Below, piece by piece: positions 21,807-33,364 of a DNA stretch of 64,000 nucleotides (positions within the stretch are counted from its first letter, which is position 1; the number at the start of each line of letters is the position of its first letter). Source of the stretch: [Phialemoniopsis] sp. UDSM-2020 (taxonomy: Eukaryota > Ascomycota > Sordariomycetes > Thyridiales > Thyridiaceae). Below the pieces are notes generated by a model. The model was not told where the DNA came from. It saw only the letters and a program-made list of their open reading frames with translations, and ran no database searches. The translations under genes were made by a program, and so were the position numbers. The DNA is taken from the NCBI GenBank assembly GCA_018873225.1, contig JAEILZ010000008.1, positions 2,232,001 to 2,296,000 on the forward strand, written 5' to 3'.

Positions 21807-22718
21807 TGCACATGGGGTCAAAAAATATTGCAACAGGTTGCTTGTACAATAACAGTCGGAAAACAAACCTGTCTTTCACTCGTCAAATTTCGAAGGGAAA
21901 GCAATTTGGTCAGCTACTTATAACAGCACACACAAGCTTCCTTGATGGGAAATGCTGCCCCCGCGCGGGGGAAGGGGGTGTTGAAGTGCTGTGCATACAG
22001 CCCTCAAATAAGCCAGCCTCATCCCGCTCTGCGCATTTCTTCGCACTTTGCTAATGCGAAAAGCGCACTTTATCGCACATTCTTCTGTCTGCCTGAGTGG
22101 ACCGACTTGCTGTGTGGGATCCCTGCTCACCCGGGAAGGTTCCCATTGGTTCAGAAAGCTCCAGTCACAACAGGATTGACATACGAGTTTTTTGCTGGCA
22201 ATGATCAAACATTTGAAAATGTTCTTAGCTCAAACATGAGAAAGTACTGTCGTTCACACAACCTGGGTAGGTCTTCAGTTCGATCATAAGGCAAGTTCAG
22301 GGAGTGAGTCCCGCCCCCACGACTGATGTCCCGGACCCCTGGCCGTGACAGGGTCTCCTCCACACGAGAAGCCCAACATTAGCTTTGTTGACGTGGATTC
22401 GACCTTCCATATCATCTTACAATGCCGCCTCAAACCTCTCTTCGCACTGCAAGTGCGATGAGAACTCTGCTCCTGACATGACACCGGACCTCTGGAGCTC
22501 TGTCACCCACCATACAAAAGGAAACGTATATAATAGATGGACGAAGGAAAGGCCATGTGCTTGTTGTTCTTCGCGATGTGTCAATGTAATCCCCTCATGC
22601 TCCGTGATTCTAGGAGCACTCGTATCAATCCTAAAAAGCCATCCTTTGTTTCCATGCTATCAACACCAAATAAGCTCAACAATAATCTACTCGGTTGCAG
22701 TCCGTTGCTACACCCAGC
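21807..22718. other. intergenic: divergent promoters
   Basis: 912 bp between the Zn2Cys6-ankyrin gene and the small membrane protein. It contains a GC-rich run (21957-21977) and the TATA box listed below; no gene seen. Confidence 0.5.
22527..22533 (+). promoter_or_regulatory. TATATAA box upstream of small membrane protein
   Basis: A perfect TATATAA about 190 bp before the ATG at 22719 supports transcription in this direction. Confidence 0.4.
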
Positions 22719-23081
22719 ATGGGTATATCGGCAAGTCTCCAGCTCAACTCAAACGCCACCGCTTCAAACGCCACCGCCCAAGATCAGGGGTTGTCTTCGC
22801 CGGAAGCTGCCACTATCGCCAACATTGCTTTCGGCATTGTTGCTTCTATTACGGCCATTGTGGCTATTGTCATCGGCTGCGTTCAGCTAGCGCGCCACAG
22901 GGCAAGCCCAGGACATGATGTCCGGAATCTTGGTATCGAGGTCACGGGCATGCGACTTCACAGACTCACTTCATGGATCAGTCATATCTGGAATGGGATA
23001 TCGGGCAATGTAAAGTACTTAGGCAGACAAGTATCGCGACAATGGCAAAAATCTTGGAGACGAGAAGAATTTGTATGTTAG
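22719..23081 (+). CDS. Small single-span membrane protein, unknown function
   Basis: Single exon, 120 residues from the ATG at 22719 (the frame is open upstream but has no earlier ATG). The N-terminal 30 residues are Ser/Asn/Ala-rich with several N-x-S/T sites (NATAS, NATAQ). One clear transmembrane segment follows (IANIAFGIVASITAIVAIVI, about residues 32-52), then LARHR, and a basic, Trp-containing C-terminal tail (WISHIWNGISGNVKYLGRQ). The charge pattern favours the N-terminus outside and the tail in the cytosol. No family recognised. A TATA box and the strongly biased layout support a real gene, but there is no second line of evidence. Confidence 0.55.
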   Translation: MGISASLQLNSNATASNATAQDQGLSSPEAATIANIAFGIVASITAIVAIVIGCVQLARHRASPGHDVRNLGIEVTGMRLHRLTSWISHIWNGISGNVKYLGRQVSRQWQKSWRREEFVC

Positions 23082-23162
23082 AAAAGGAAAGAATATCAGT
23101 GCCTTACTGCTCGATTACTTCCAAGGTATTCGTACACATGTCCGCCCAACGGCTTTAGATTC

Positions 23163-24923
23163 TTATATATGATTTGCTCGAATAATGTCCGCTATTTCTG
23201 TTCTCGGTTTCAAATACGGCTCGACCGTCTCCCTCACATGCGTCATCTGCTCGTAGGCATACGCCATGCCGATCAAGTGCTCCTCGCTGAACCTCTCGCC
23301 CACAAAGCTGATCCCGAAGGGCAGGTTCGGCCCTTCGGCGACCAGGTTCCCAAAGTCGTTCATGCGCACCGGCTGATCCGGGGGGTACTTGCCCAGCGGT
23401 ACCGTGATGACGGGCGCCCCGATGATGGCCGCCAGCTGAGCCGCCAATACCGTCGGCAGAACGAGGGCGTCGAGCGAGTTGTTTCGCAGTGCGCCCGTCA
23501 CACCTAGCGGTCCTGCGAGGAACATGTTTCGGGTGTAGTTGCCCCAGAACTCGGGGGTCGTGTTGCCTCCTTCGCCAATGACCGGGTCCGCGAGGACGTC
23601 GTCCCAGATGCCCGTGTCTCTCTCTGGCCAGGACTCTGCAGCTACTTCTTGCGTGAAGCGGCGTACCGTCTGCAAGTCGGTCACATTGTTCGGATTGACG
23701 TCGAGCTTAGCCAAGAACACCTTGAGAGCGGAAACAATGTCGGCCTGCAGGATGCGAGTCACGCTCGTCTGATTTAGCAGGTCGGCGCCCGGCAGACTGA
23801 GGTCGTCGACCACAGTGGCGCCTGCCTTCTTGAGCAACGGGAGAACAGCGTCGAACGCGGGTACAACGACGTTGCGCTGTGCGTTGGAGGCGCGGGAGAA
23901 GAGGCTACGCGGCACACCAATGCGCTTGCCTTTCAGGCCGGTCTCCTTGCAGGCACCGACATAGTCGGGTACCTCCTCAAACGGAATGGCAGAAGTGTAG
24001 TTATCGTTCGGATCCGGTCCTGCGATGGCAGAGAGGATATACGCTGCATCTTTCACCGAGCGCGCCATGGGGCCTACAGTGTCCTGGTGTTCGGAGATCG
24101 GTACGACGAGATACCGCGACGTCAAGCCTGCGGTGGGCTTGATGCCGACGAGGTTATTCTGATTGGAGGGAGACAGAATCGAACCGCTCGTTTCCGTCCC
24201 CAGGGCAGCTAATGCGAGCCCCAGTGAGGAGGAGACACCGCTGCCGGAGGATGATCCTGAAGGGTCTTGCTTTGGATAGTACGCAGCCTGGACTTGACCT
24301 CCGTACGCCGACCACCCGTTGCTGGTGTTGTGACTCCTGAAATTTGCCCATTGTGACAAATTCGTCTTTCCGAGTATGACAGCCCCGGCTTTCCTCAGTC
24401 TTGCGGCCATGGTGCTGTCTGCAGGCATCTTGGCCCTGAGCAGGGCGTACGACCCGGCAGTAGTGTTCATGCCGCCATCTAATTCCGAATCGGTGGCGAT
24501 ATTGTCTTTCAATAGCAGGGGAATCCCATGTAGGGGACCTCTCACTTTACCAGCGGCTCTCTCATCGTCCAGAACTTGAGCAGCGGCACGTGCTACCGGG
24601 TTCAACTCTGTGACGGCATGCAATTCGTCATTGACCTCCGACACCCGCGCCGTGTATGCGTCCACGAGGTCGACACTTGTAAACAGCCCGCACTCGAGGC
24701 CGCTCACCAGGTCCTCTAGAGTAGCTTCTATGAGAGACGGGAACGGCCGGCCGCTGATGGCCGTACTGTCATTGTCGAATAACCACGGCTCCGACGCCGG
24801 AGGCCCGGCCGGAAAAGCGGGGCCGACGCCGATAAATGTCGCGGCCGAGAGGCCTATGAGGAGCAGTCTTGAGCCCAGCATGGCGATCCGGTGGTTACAT
24901 GGTAACGAAGAAAAGGACTTCAT
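23163..24923 (-). CDS. Secreted-type amidase (amidase signature family)
   Basis: Single exon, 586 residues from the ATG at 24923; a second ATG at 24881 gives a cleaner signal peptide (MLGSRLLLIGLSAATFIGVG, then a PAFPA cleavage region) and may be the true start. Hydrolyses amide bonds, substrate unknown. The Ser-cisSer-Lys triad is visible: Lys in GIPLLLKDNIATDS, the Gly/Ser-rich segment PSGSSSGSGVSSSLG, and the nucleophile region ALGTETSGSILSPSNQNNLV followed by GIKPT. NGT/NLT-type sites suggest glycosylation in the secretory pathway. These features match fungal GatA-like amidases, not the organelle tRNA amidotransferase subunit, which lacks a signal peptide. Confidence 0.93.
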   Translation of the reverse strand: MKSFSSLPCNHRIAMLGSRLLLIGLSAATFIGVGPAFPAGPPASEPWLFDNDSTAISGRPFPSLIEATLEDLVSGLECGLFTSVDLVDAYTARVSEVNDELHAVTELNPVARAAAQVLDDERAAGKVRGPLHGIPLLLKDNIATDSELDGGMNTTAGSYALLRAKMPADSTMAARLRKAGAVILGKTNLSQWANFRSHNTSNGWSAYGGQVQAAYYPKQDPSGSSSGSGVSSSLGLALAALGTETSGSILSPSNQNNLVGIKPTAGLTSRYLVVPISEHQDTVGPMARSVKDAAYILSAIAGPDPNDNYTSAIPFEEVPDYVGACKETGLKGKRIGVPRSLFSRASNAQRNVVVPAFDAVLPLLKKAGATVVDDLSLPGADLLNQTSVTRILQADIVSALKVFLAKLDVNPNNVTDLQTVRRFTQEVAAESWPERDTGIWDDVLADPVIGEGGNTTPEFWGNYTRNMFLAGPLGVTGALRNNSLDALVLPTVLAAQLAAIIGAPVITVPLGKYPPDQPVRMNDFGNLVAEGPNLPFGISFVGERFSEEHLIGMAYAYEQMTHVRETVEPYLKPRTEIADIIRANHI

Positions 24924-25857
24924 ATCTGGCACACGAAAGGCATTGGACGGCTGCAAGTCTTATAGCTGCATGTCTTATGCCCGACACCAAGACATTCTGG
25001 CATACAACCCCGCCCCGGCAGAAAGATGCATGGGCGGCCACGGGAACCTGTTTAGCAGGTGGGTCTGGGAGGTCTGCCACCCAGGCCGTGATAACTGCCC
25101 CTAGTTTGCCGATCTACCACCATATCAACTGCGTCTTATCGGCCTGCAGGGGCACCGAGACGGGATTTCTGCAGGTGCCTCGGTGATAGTGACACCCAAA
25201 AGACGCAGGACTCACACCCATGGATGCTCGATTGCAACCCGCCTTTCCTATCATCCAATCCAGTCTTGGCCTGTCGTTCGAAGGGTGTGAGTACCAAGCA
25301 GATTCTTCCTGCATGATACCTACGCATACGCACATGCATCGTGGCGTTATTTGCAATTGATTTGAACTCATGCCATTGTTCAGTCGAGGCTACAATCGAG
25401 GTCTGAAGTTGACCTTGCCGTTGAGTTTTCATGCTTTGCGAATACTATCAACTGTTGAAAGGCATAGAAGTATGATGACACTGGACGAGAATGATTATTT
25501 TTCATTATCCTTACATCTCTTGATTAAACGTTGCAAAGAAAGACTAGACCCCGGCATCGCTTTACGCGGTTGATTTGACTCATGAATGAACGCAAATAGG
25601 TATCCGAAAATGTCAAATGCACCCAAAGCACAATGCGCCTAGAAAGCAAGTAGTGTATCCCGAGCCCGTATCCCTCCTCGTTGGGCTTCCAGTTGTCATG
25701 ACTCTGTTTCAGTGTGTTCTTATGTGCGTGATATGGCTTGGTATTTTCCAAGCTCGGCGGTGGAGGAGGCGCCAGTGGCGGCCTCGTTGAAGCTCAGTAT
25801 GTATATACGAATAGAAAATTTGTGGAAGATATTATGCTTTTGGACCGCATTGAAGAC
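24924..25857. other. intergenic: amidase promoter and 3' end of PPxY protein gene
   Basis: 934 bp. Small ORFs only; nothing recognisable. Confidence 0.5.
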
Positions 25858-27295
25858 TTAGTCTCGAGGATGGGCACTCGAAGGCTCGACGACAATCTGC
25901 GGCAACGTGTTGAGACGCAGACTCGGCAGGCGGGGAATAATGCCCGATGCTCGGCGAGAGTGCGATCCTTCTTGAGGTTGCTCAGGGGTGGTGTCGGCCA
26001 CAAGGTCGGCCACATGAGCAGACAGCCTCTGGTTCCGTGCCTCGGTCGGGCCGGGGTAGTCCGGAGGGGCATCCGGGTAGGGGCTAGGCGTCCGCGAATG
26101 GGCTGGTGTCAGGTCGTCGAGGGAAACCTCGTCGTAGCCCGGCGGCGAGTGCGGCGGGATATTCGCGTCGCCCAGGTCCGCCTCGGAAGCCTCGATGATC
26201 TCGGGGCTCGAACCAGCCAGGCTGGCTCGGTGAGCGGTGCTGGTAGAGTATCTAGGAGTGTTCGCGCCAGACCCGGACCTCGATCTCGAGATCTCTAGCC
26301 CGGGAGACTCGTCGTGAGAGCTGCGCGTGGTCTGCAGACTCAGACCTGAGCTCCTGCGCTCGGTGCGCGACTGGGCAATGCTCGCGGCGTCACTCAGCAG
26401 GCCGACCCTCTCGCTCTCGGTGCTGGTGGCCCGGAGCCTGGTGCCGTCGTGCCGAGCCACGCCCAGATCGTGATAGGAGACGCTGCTCACCGCCCTCTCC
26501 CGCCTCCCGCGCACGCGGGTGTGCTCTGCACGGAGCTCCTCGATCTCGGTCGTGTTGGACGTGGCAGCATTCCTGGCGCGATCGCGAATCTCCTCGAGGG
26601 CACCCGTATCGCCGCGCTCCCTAGCATCTCTCCTCAGATCCCGACGCTCTTGCCGTTCGGCAACCTGACGCCGGCGAGCCAGCCGGATCTGGTACATGGC
26701 CTCCATCTCCTCGTCGCGCATGTTCTCCTCGTCCTCGGCAGTGGGCATCTCGACGACGATGTCGATGCCGTCCCGCTCGCCTTCGCGGCCGATTACCCGC
26801 TCCTCGTGTGAAGCTCTAGGATTATATGCTGGTAAGGTCATGACAGACCTCACGCTCGTGTTGCGGTCGACGGCGGCCGACCCGCTGCGACTTGGGGGCG
26901 GTCCTGAACGACGAGTTCCGTTTGCCGTACTCGTCTCTCGCATGTTCGAGGTCGGGTCCAACGCTGCTTCCACGGCGTCCTCGTCGCCTTGGGCCCGATA
27001 GCTCGGCTTGCCTCCAGTCACATTCCAATTCCTCCATAGACGCTTCAAGAAGGGAGTCGGGATGTATCTGGGCTCGGGATGGCGCAAGCGGATGGCGCGA
27101 ACCATAATGGCGGCGAAGACCAGAGCAATTATGCCTATTATGACACCTGCAACAATCTAGAAAGTTCTATGTTAGTGATAGCTTTCATGGAGGGGGCTTC
27201 GTCACACATACGAATGTGGTTGTACGCTGCCTCTCTTCCTCCCGAGTCTGGATCTCTGTCGCCCTCCATTGTATCCCAGGTGCCCGCGCACCCAT
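25858..27295 (-). CDS. Single-span membrane protein with PPxY motifs, unknown function
   Basis: Two exons on the minus strand, 27295-27212 and 27156-25858; 460 residues. The 55-nt intron joins MGARAPGIQW...QRTTTF to IVAGVIIGIIALVFAAIMV, so one transmembrane helix sits at about residues 29-47, followed by a basic stop-transfer stretch (RAIRLRHPEPRY). The short N-terminus would face the lumen or outside. The long cytosolic part is Arg/Glu/Ser-rich with a likely coiled coil around residues 160-260 and ends with two PPxY motifs, SPPGYDEVSL and DAPPDYPGP, in a Pro/Ser/Asp-rich tail. PPxY binds WW domains, for example those of Rsp5/Nedd4 ubiquitin ligases; yeast adaptors such as Ssh4 and Bsd2 share this one-or-few-span plus PPxY layout. 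Function is inferred only. Confidence 0.82.
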
Positions 27296-29668
27296 ACTTG
27301 AGACGTCCGTACGTAAATGCATCGCGGCGTTGTGGTATTATCTGGAAAGTGTAACGATTGTCGAAGTGCGAAAGCACAAGGTTTGGCAATCGAGCAATGG
27401 CACCGGAAGGTGCTCTAGCTCATGACAATGCGCGGAGGGGACTCGAGGCAAGGCAATTGTTGCAGAAGTCTCGAAGAATGGGGAATTCCTTGGATGATCG
27501 GGTCGCCCAGACAAAGTACGCCACTCGCACGGCTGGCTGCGTCGAGACTCGCAGCAGTTCGCAATCCTTCAGCCGATTCCCGCCCGATTATGCGACTGGA
27601 TATAGTTATAGCCTATGCTCTCCCAAAGGTTCGCCAGCCAGGAGAAAGAGAAGTCGTTCAGAGAATCAGCACCACCCCAAATCCGAAATAGAGGAATAAA
27701 CAGGAACAGTACAGCACACGGTATGGTATTGGGAGGAAAGGTAGGTAAGGTCGGTCAGGGAAAGAAATCAAGATCGAGGGCCGTCCCCGATCGTCCACCC
27801 AAAGCAGGGCTCATTTGCGCGGCAGGTAGTACGAGGTACGGAGTACACACAGGTTCACAGGCTGGACATGGGACAGGCTTGCTCTGGCGGGCCACCGAAG
27901 GATCGGCCGTGGTGGGCGAAGCTCGACTTAGTGCTAATCATGCTAGATTGGTACGGGGGGGCAAGGGTCCATCTCTACGGTTCGCTGTCGCTAACGAATC
28001 TCTCCATCGAAGAGGTGCGTGTGTGTCTTGGCTGAGGAGAGATCATCCAGCATGTCTTACCTTACCCGCCCACACTCCCGTCTCGTCTCTCTACTTGCGA
28101 TGGAGTTTTACCAAGAACCGGCTCTGCTTGGGACTCAAAATGTAACCACAAACGAACAAACGCCTCCATGCAGATTGACCCGGGCCTTTTAAGACTGGGT
28201 TACGCACTTCCCACCACACCACCATCACCGCCGCGCGTAGGCTTGTACGGAGTCTGCATGCATGCATGTATCTATCTATCTCTTGTCCATACCTACCTAC
28301 TCTCATTCTCACTCAGCACCAGCCAAACAGCAGCAAAAATCAGCCCCGCCGGCGGCATGCCTTTCCCCTTTGGAGCCAAGTCGTTTTCGTCACCACCCGG
28401 CCTGATAGGATGGCGATGCGCGGAGCACACGGTCCCCCAGGCAGTCTAATGCACGCTGATGCTGGCAGACGAGCAAAAATGCTGCCTTGAAACCTGCCCT
28501 TTTTATCCTCGAAACATGCCCGCGGTAACTCAGACCTCGCTCTCCTCGGTGGCGCTGCCGTCTTATCACTGGCAGGAGGAATATCTGCTAGTCTCTTTTG
28601 TCTCCAGCAATGAGATTATGGGATCGCAAACCCCTAGGAAAGGAATCCCAAGTTGCAGCTGGTGTACGCATCGAGCGTATATCGACAAGCATTGTCCCCC
28701 ACATGTGTCGCTGATGCCATAATAACGCTCTCTTGCCCATTGTGGAGTATCGTAATGACAGTGAATGCATCCTACAAGCACAGTCTTCTGGTCGTAGCAT
28801 GAACCCAGCCTGGTCGTTTCTCGAAAAGCAATTTCTTCGGGGGGCGCAATCGCCCTCCCCAGGAAAGAGGAAGTAGTTCGATACCGAGAGAACGCACCCA
28901 GCCTCCCGGTCCAGGGCAGGGCTCCCATGCTGGTCCGTAAGGCCAGCCACTGCCGCGCCAACAAACGATCACCACACTGCCACGCGACAAGGCACCACAG
29001 CGCCCATTTCACCCGCTTTCTGTCCCTGGCGGGCACGCAAGGCAGGGGTAGGGATGCAGTGCAGGGTTGTGCTACGGTCACCTGAAGAGAGAAGAGGAGG
29101 AACGGGCGGCACCGACATGCCGGTCTTGAACATGCAGTGCGCATTTCACCTCCGTGCTCGTCGAGTCGAGATTGCCTACCTACATTGCGCCCGTCCTCCG
29201 TGACCTGTCGAGCAATCGACTTTCTTGCATTTACGAGGTGGGTGTGTGTCAGACATCAAATGCCGACAGCTCGGATCCAGTCACTGTGTGGAAAACCGTT
29301 CATCTCGTTGGATCCGTGTGCTGGCCAATCGCACGCCCACGCCCAACTTCCACAGTGAGTTAGTGCTGATGCTGATGTTGCTTGCTGATGCTTCTCGGGT
29401 GAATCCTTGTGAGATCGACACACCAGCTCAGGGAACTCGGCTGGCGTATGATCCATCGCTTCATCTGTCAAGATCAAGAACAATCAGTCCCATCTCAGTT
29501 AATCTTCATGATAGATTACACGCGTAAATTGACCTCATCTCGGCGAAAGCTATGAAGCTATCAAAATTGCCTTTAACCAAACTGGCGGCCCAGAGCTTGT
29601 GAACCCCCGGTGTATCTTGTCAAGCGAAAAGAAGAAATCATATACCTGAGCATTCTTCAGACAATCAA
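27296..29668. other. 2.4-kb intergenic region without supported genes
   Basis: ORFs up to about 190 codons exist on both strands but have Cys/Arg/Trp-rich shadow-like composition and no motifs. A short alternating purine-pyrimidine stretch (GCATGCATGCATGTATC) lies near 28256-28275. Confidence 0.45.
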
Positions 29669-31160
29669 TCATCCAAACTTCTTCTCAAACTTCTTAAACA
29701 TCCCCGTCATGCCCCTCTCCAGCCGTCCTGCGTTCTCTTCCAGCCTGCCCCTCGGTTCCGCCTTGGGCTTATACTTCGCAGCGTGCTCACCCTCGGTCGG
29801 CTGCCAATGCTGCTGGTGGACGTTATAGTTTTGGCCCTGCGGAGCCGGTTGCTGGCCTTGAGTGGCAGTGTAATTGTACGAGCTATAGCCTCCGACTGGA
29901 GGAGGAGGCGGCGGCGGCAGGCCCGGCGACGTGATCGGCGGCGTAGGCGTATGAGCTGGCATGCCCGGTTGCTGGTGCGCAGGGACACCCGGCGTCCCTG
30001 GATACCCGGCGCCGAACGGACTGGTCAACCCCGGGCTTGGGAGTCCATGCACCGGCATCGTGGCCGCTCGCACCAAACCGGGATGAGTATGACCCTGCCC
30101 AAAACCGGGCGGCGGCAGACCGGGGCTGGTGACGCTATGCTGCGGCGGCGCAGGGAATGACGGAGCCCCGGGAGGTGAGTGCATCATTGGCGGAGCCATG
30201 CCAGGACTGAGTGGTCCTAGGCCGGTCGGCACCAACCCTGGACTGAACGGCGTGGTCGCGTCATAGGCCAGTGTCTGGTGCAGCGGGTTCATGGCACCGT
30301 CCTCGGGCGGTGGAGTCTTTTCGCGATGTTGAATGGCCTCCGGAGCCGCCGGCGCTGCAGGGTTGTACGCGACGGGCGCAAAAGTCTGTGGTGGCGTACT
30401 ACCGGAGCCTCCCGAGACAGCAGACATCGGAGGCGGCGCAAACGAGGGCACGCCATTCGCCTGCTGGGGCTTCTGCGTATCGGAGATTGCTGCCTTTTCA
30501 AGCTTCTGTACTACAGAACTGAGATCACTGTTCTGTCTTGGCGGCGGACCCGGCTCATCGAGGACCTCGACCTGGGCGGGGGGCAGGACTCGGCGAATTC
30601 CGTTCACAAACTGCAGCGCGTCCTGCTGCGTCCAGAAGTAGATGTCTATCGACTGTAGCTTGTAGTGATATTTGTTCTGGTTCTGGGGGTCGAATGTTGG
30701 CAGGTGCCATTCTTCCTGGTTGGCAACGTCGCCGACAGTGACCGAGACCATGCATGTCTGCTTGTAAGAGTAGCGAATCTGAGTTCTGTCAAGGGCTACC
30801 ATAGGAAAATCATCAGTAAGGGTGTTGAGAAAAGCAGCATGAGCTATGGGGACCATCTCATACAGCCATCGAATGCATCTTGGTCGTCCGTTCCGGGCTG
30901 ATTTGCGATTTCTACACGCGCCCGACGGTTGTTCGCATCCTCAAATAGGTAGATATAGGAGCCCTTGTCAAAACGATGGTGGCGAGGGTTATCCGTCGGC
31001 TCGCCGTAGAAATAATGAACGTCTCCGAAGCTGGATAACATCAAGAGTATAAATTCAGTTGGGCTGTCGCGAATCTAGGTGTCTCCCAACTTTGGGAGAG
31101 AATGAGGGGCAGTCGCACATACAGGGTAGCTACATTCTCCTCGCCCGGCCGGACTGCCAT
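29669..31160 (-). CDS. Conserved fungal protein with Pro-rich C-terminus, function unknown
   Basis: Three exons on the minus strand: 31160-31123, 31030-30864, 30795-29669; 443 residues. Splicing joins MAVRPGEENVATL to FGDVHYFYGEPTDNPRHHRF, and then AFDGSLDRTQIRYSYKQTC, giving a folded N-terminal domain of about 150 residues that ends with KYHYKLQSIDIYFWTQQD and ALQFVNGIRRVLP. The rest is low complexity: many PG, PPP and SPGL repeats, Gln/Tyr/Gly-rich stretches (GYSSYNYTATQGQQPAPQGQ), and a basic amphipathic tail (RLERGMTGMFKKFEKKFG) that could touch a membrane. I recognise it as a conserved ascomycete protein type but cannot name a function. All junctions keep phase and use GT-AG. Confidence 0.82.
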
Positions 31161-32014
31161 TGTTGCCGGCCAGGAAGCTCGAGGACAAAGTCCGGATGGG
31201 GTATAGGAGGGTGAGGTGAGACGACTACAAAGACAAGACGAATAGTCCTTGCTACTCGTTCCAGACGATCTGACCAAGACAATGACAAACAAAGCGACTG
31301 AAAATGAGAAGATGCGACGACAACTTTTCGCGCATCACGTCCTCCCTACCTTTTTGTAAAGTAGCTTGCACCACTTTCCCGCTGGGCTCGGCGGGCCACG
31401 CAGCAGGGGTATCAAGCCCCGAGCAAGAGAGCACGGCAGCTAATAACCGGCATGTGGTACGCAGACGGGCCTCTCGTGCAGCAAATCATTGCGCAGAAAG
31501 GTGGTGATATCCTGGCCAGTGATGCAAGTTGCAGACCAGAGACAAGAACTCGGGCGCTTAAATGATCTGGGGATGGCCAATCAGAGGGCGGGGTGGCAGT
31601 GACACCCAAAGTACCCTTGTACCTGCCGACGGACCGTCAGGAGCAGCTGGCCGGTCCACGGTCCAGGCGTCTCGAAATTTTTGGAGAGTCGGAACATCCC
31701 GATAATCTTCAAAAGACAGCACACGACATTGGCGATCTCGAGGGCGGACGAAGTTGCGCGATTGTTTCCCCGTGATACTTGGTCTGGCTGTACTTGGTCT
31801 GGCTCATAGGTATGTTCTTCTCAAACACACTGCGGCCATTTGACGACCGCAATTGCTGATTCAGTCTGCGCAGCTCCGGCGCTCCTGGAACACGATATAC
31901 CATCTTCACGACGACAGCGAAACCCCGACCGATAGGAGGTCTCAGTGGAAACTTCCCTCGCGGGATCATTGATACCCTACCTCTATCCTCTACTCTCCTC
32001 GACAACTCTTCAAA
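31161..32014. other. intergenic: divergent promoters
   Basis: 854 bp between the Pro-rich protein gene and the uS8m gene. It contains a 15-bp-period tandem duplication of TACTTGGTCTGGCT at 31776-31804. No gene seen. Confidence 0.5.
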
Positions 32015-32500
32015 ATGGGCATCCACGCCATCGCCGATGCGTGCGCGCACCTCCAAAACGCCTCCCGCGCACGCCTCGGCCTCACCTCCATCCCCAACTC
32101 AAAATACAACCTCAACTTCGCCATGGCGCTACACCGCGCGGGCTTCATCTCGGGCGTCACGCGCGCGGGCCCGCACCCGCCGCCGCCGCAGGCCCTCACG
32201 TCGGCCGAGTCGGAGCCCGTCACCAGCGCCAACGTCGCGACGCGGCGCCTGTGGCTCGGCCTCAAGTACTGGAACAACGAGCCCGTCATGCGCAACCTCA
32301 AGGCCGTCAGCAAACCGAGCCGGCTGGTGACGCTGAAGCTGCAGGAGCTCGAGAGGGTGGCGAGGGGGTTCCCCGCCGGCTACGTCAAGGGGCTGACGCT
32401 CGGCGAGAGCTTGTTTGTGAGCACAGACCGGGGGGTGCTGGAGGTCAGGGAGGCGATCGAGAAGAAGTCCGGCGGCGTTGTCCTGTGCAGGGTATCATGA
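32015..32500 (+). CDS. MRPS8: Mitochondrial small-subunit ribosomal protein uS8m
   Basis: Structural protein of the mitoribosomal small subunit, binding the central domain of the 15S/12S rRNA. Single exon, 161 residues. The N-terminus MGIHAIADACAHLQNASRAR matches the S8 opening (bacterial S8 begins with a D-x-(I/L)-x-x-(I/L)-R-N-A pattern), and the C-terminus STDRGVLEVREA then GGVVLCRV is the conserved S8 end. A Pro/Ala-rich insert (about residues 53-70) and a Trp-containing segment (LWLGLKYWNNEPVMRNLKAV) are usual for fungal mitochondrial versions. ATG context is good (AAAATGG). Confidence 0.92.
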   Translation: MGIHAIADACAHLQNASRARLGLTSIPNSKYNLNFAMALHRAGFISGVTRAGPHPPPPQALTSAESEPVTSANVATRRLWLGLKYWNNEPVMRNLKAVSKPSRLVTLKLQELERVARGFPAGYVKGLTLGESLFVSTDRGVLEVREAIEKKSGGVVLCRVS

Positions 32501-33364
32501 TTGTAGGAATACGGTGGACGGACGAGGCTGGGCTTACTTGCGGATGATGGAGACGACACGGCGACCGTGGGTGAATGCCGAATAGCCGACCTCAAGACGT
32601 ACAGAGGCGGCATGTACGAAAAGCAGACAGAAGACAAGGCTGTCTGAGAAGAGAGGCCGTGTTACATGCCAAGGCATCACCAGCTGTATATATTTGTATC
32701 ATTACATCTACTGTGGTATTAGGGAAAGGTCATTAGATCACCTCATGTTTAGACGTGGCAATGTGTGATAGAGAAGACGGATTCCTTGTTCAGATTTACC
32801 CTTAGGCAGTGGGATAATCCTGTCTAACTCTCGTGGCTTTGAATATCGGAAAGGATGGTGTTCAAAGCCACGAGAGTTAGACAGGATTATCCCACTGCCT
32901 AAAGCTTCAACAGATGATCTGAGTGTTGGGTTTCTTACACCCACTTGCCTGCGTACTTTCGACCACATGTCTCGGGTTCTGCGCCTGTGTCCTTGTGGAT
33001 GCCAAATTTTCTGCGAGATGGATTGGGCATGTTTCCAGCAACAAATTACACAATTCTTTGTGTGAGCCGGATCTGTCCATAGAAACTGTCGGCATCCGGG
33101 TGGTGTCGCTATTCCTTTGTCTAGGTCCGAACCATGGCTTCATCTCTAGTCCTATCCAGGACTCAGCTGAACGCCACCAAAACAAACACAGACACACACA
33201 CCATCCTCGACCGTACCTCAACCTTTCATGGTTACTTACTCATATACAATGAAGGCCGCTGGGGTCATTAAACCCGTGTATGATGAATTGATGATATTTA
33301 GAAACGAGATCATTGCTACGCGGTGTTCACGTCTTCCTCCCTCCCCCGCTCTGTAGGCTTCAAG
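32501..33364. other. intergenic with foldback MITE
   Basis: 864 bp between two plus-strand genes. The only clear structure is the perfect hairpin at 32802-32902 described separately. Confidence 0.7.
32802..32902. mobile_element. Foldback MITE (perfect 42-bp inverted repeat)
   Basis: Left arm 32802-32843 and right arm 32861-32902 are exact reverse complements, separated by a 17-bp loop. If the outer TA dinucleotides (32803-32804 and 32900-32901) are read as target duplication, the element is 95 bp with termini GGCAGTGGGATAATCC. TA target sites and a CAGTGGG terminus resemble Tc1/mariner-derived MITEs of fungi (the Fusarium mimp termini also begin CAGTGGG). No coding capacity. Perfect arms mean recent origin or ongoing correction. 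Confidence 0.8.

Noticed and set aside
28566..29144. 192-codon minus-strand ORF in the 27-29.6 kb gap
   Set aside because: Cys/Arg/Trp-rich, no motif, and no splice-supported extension.
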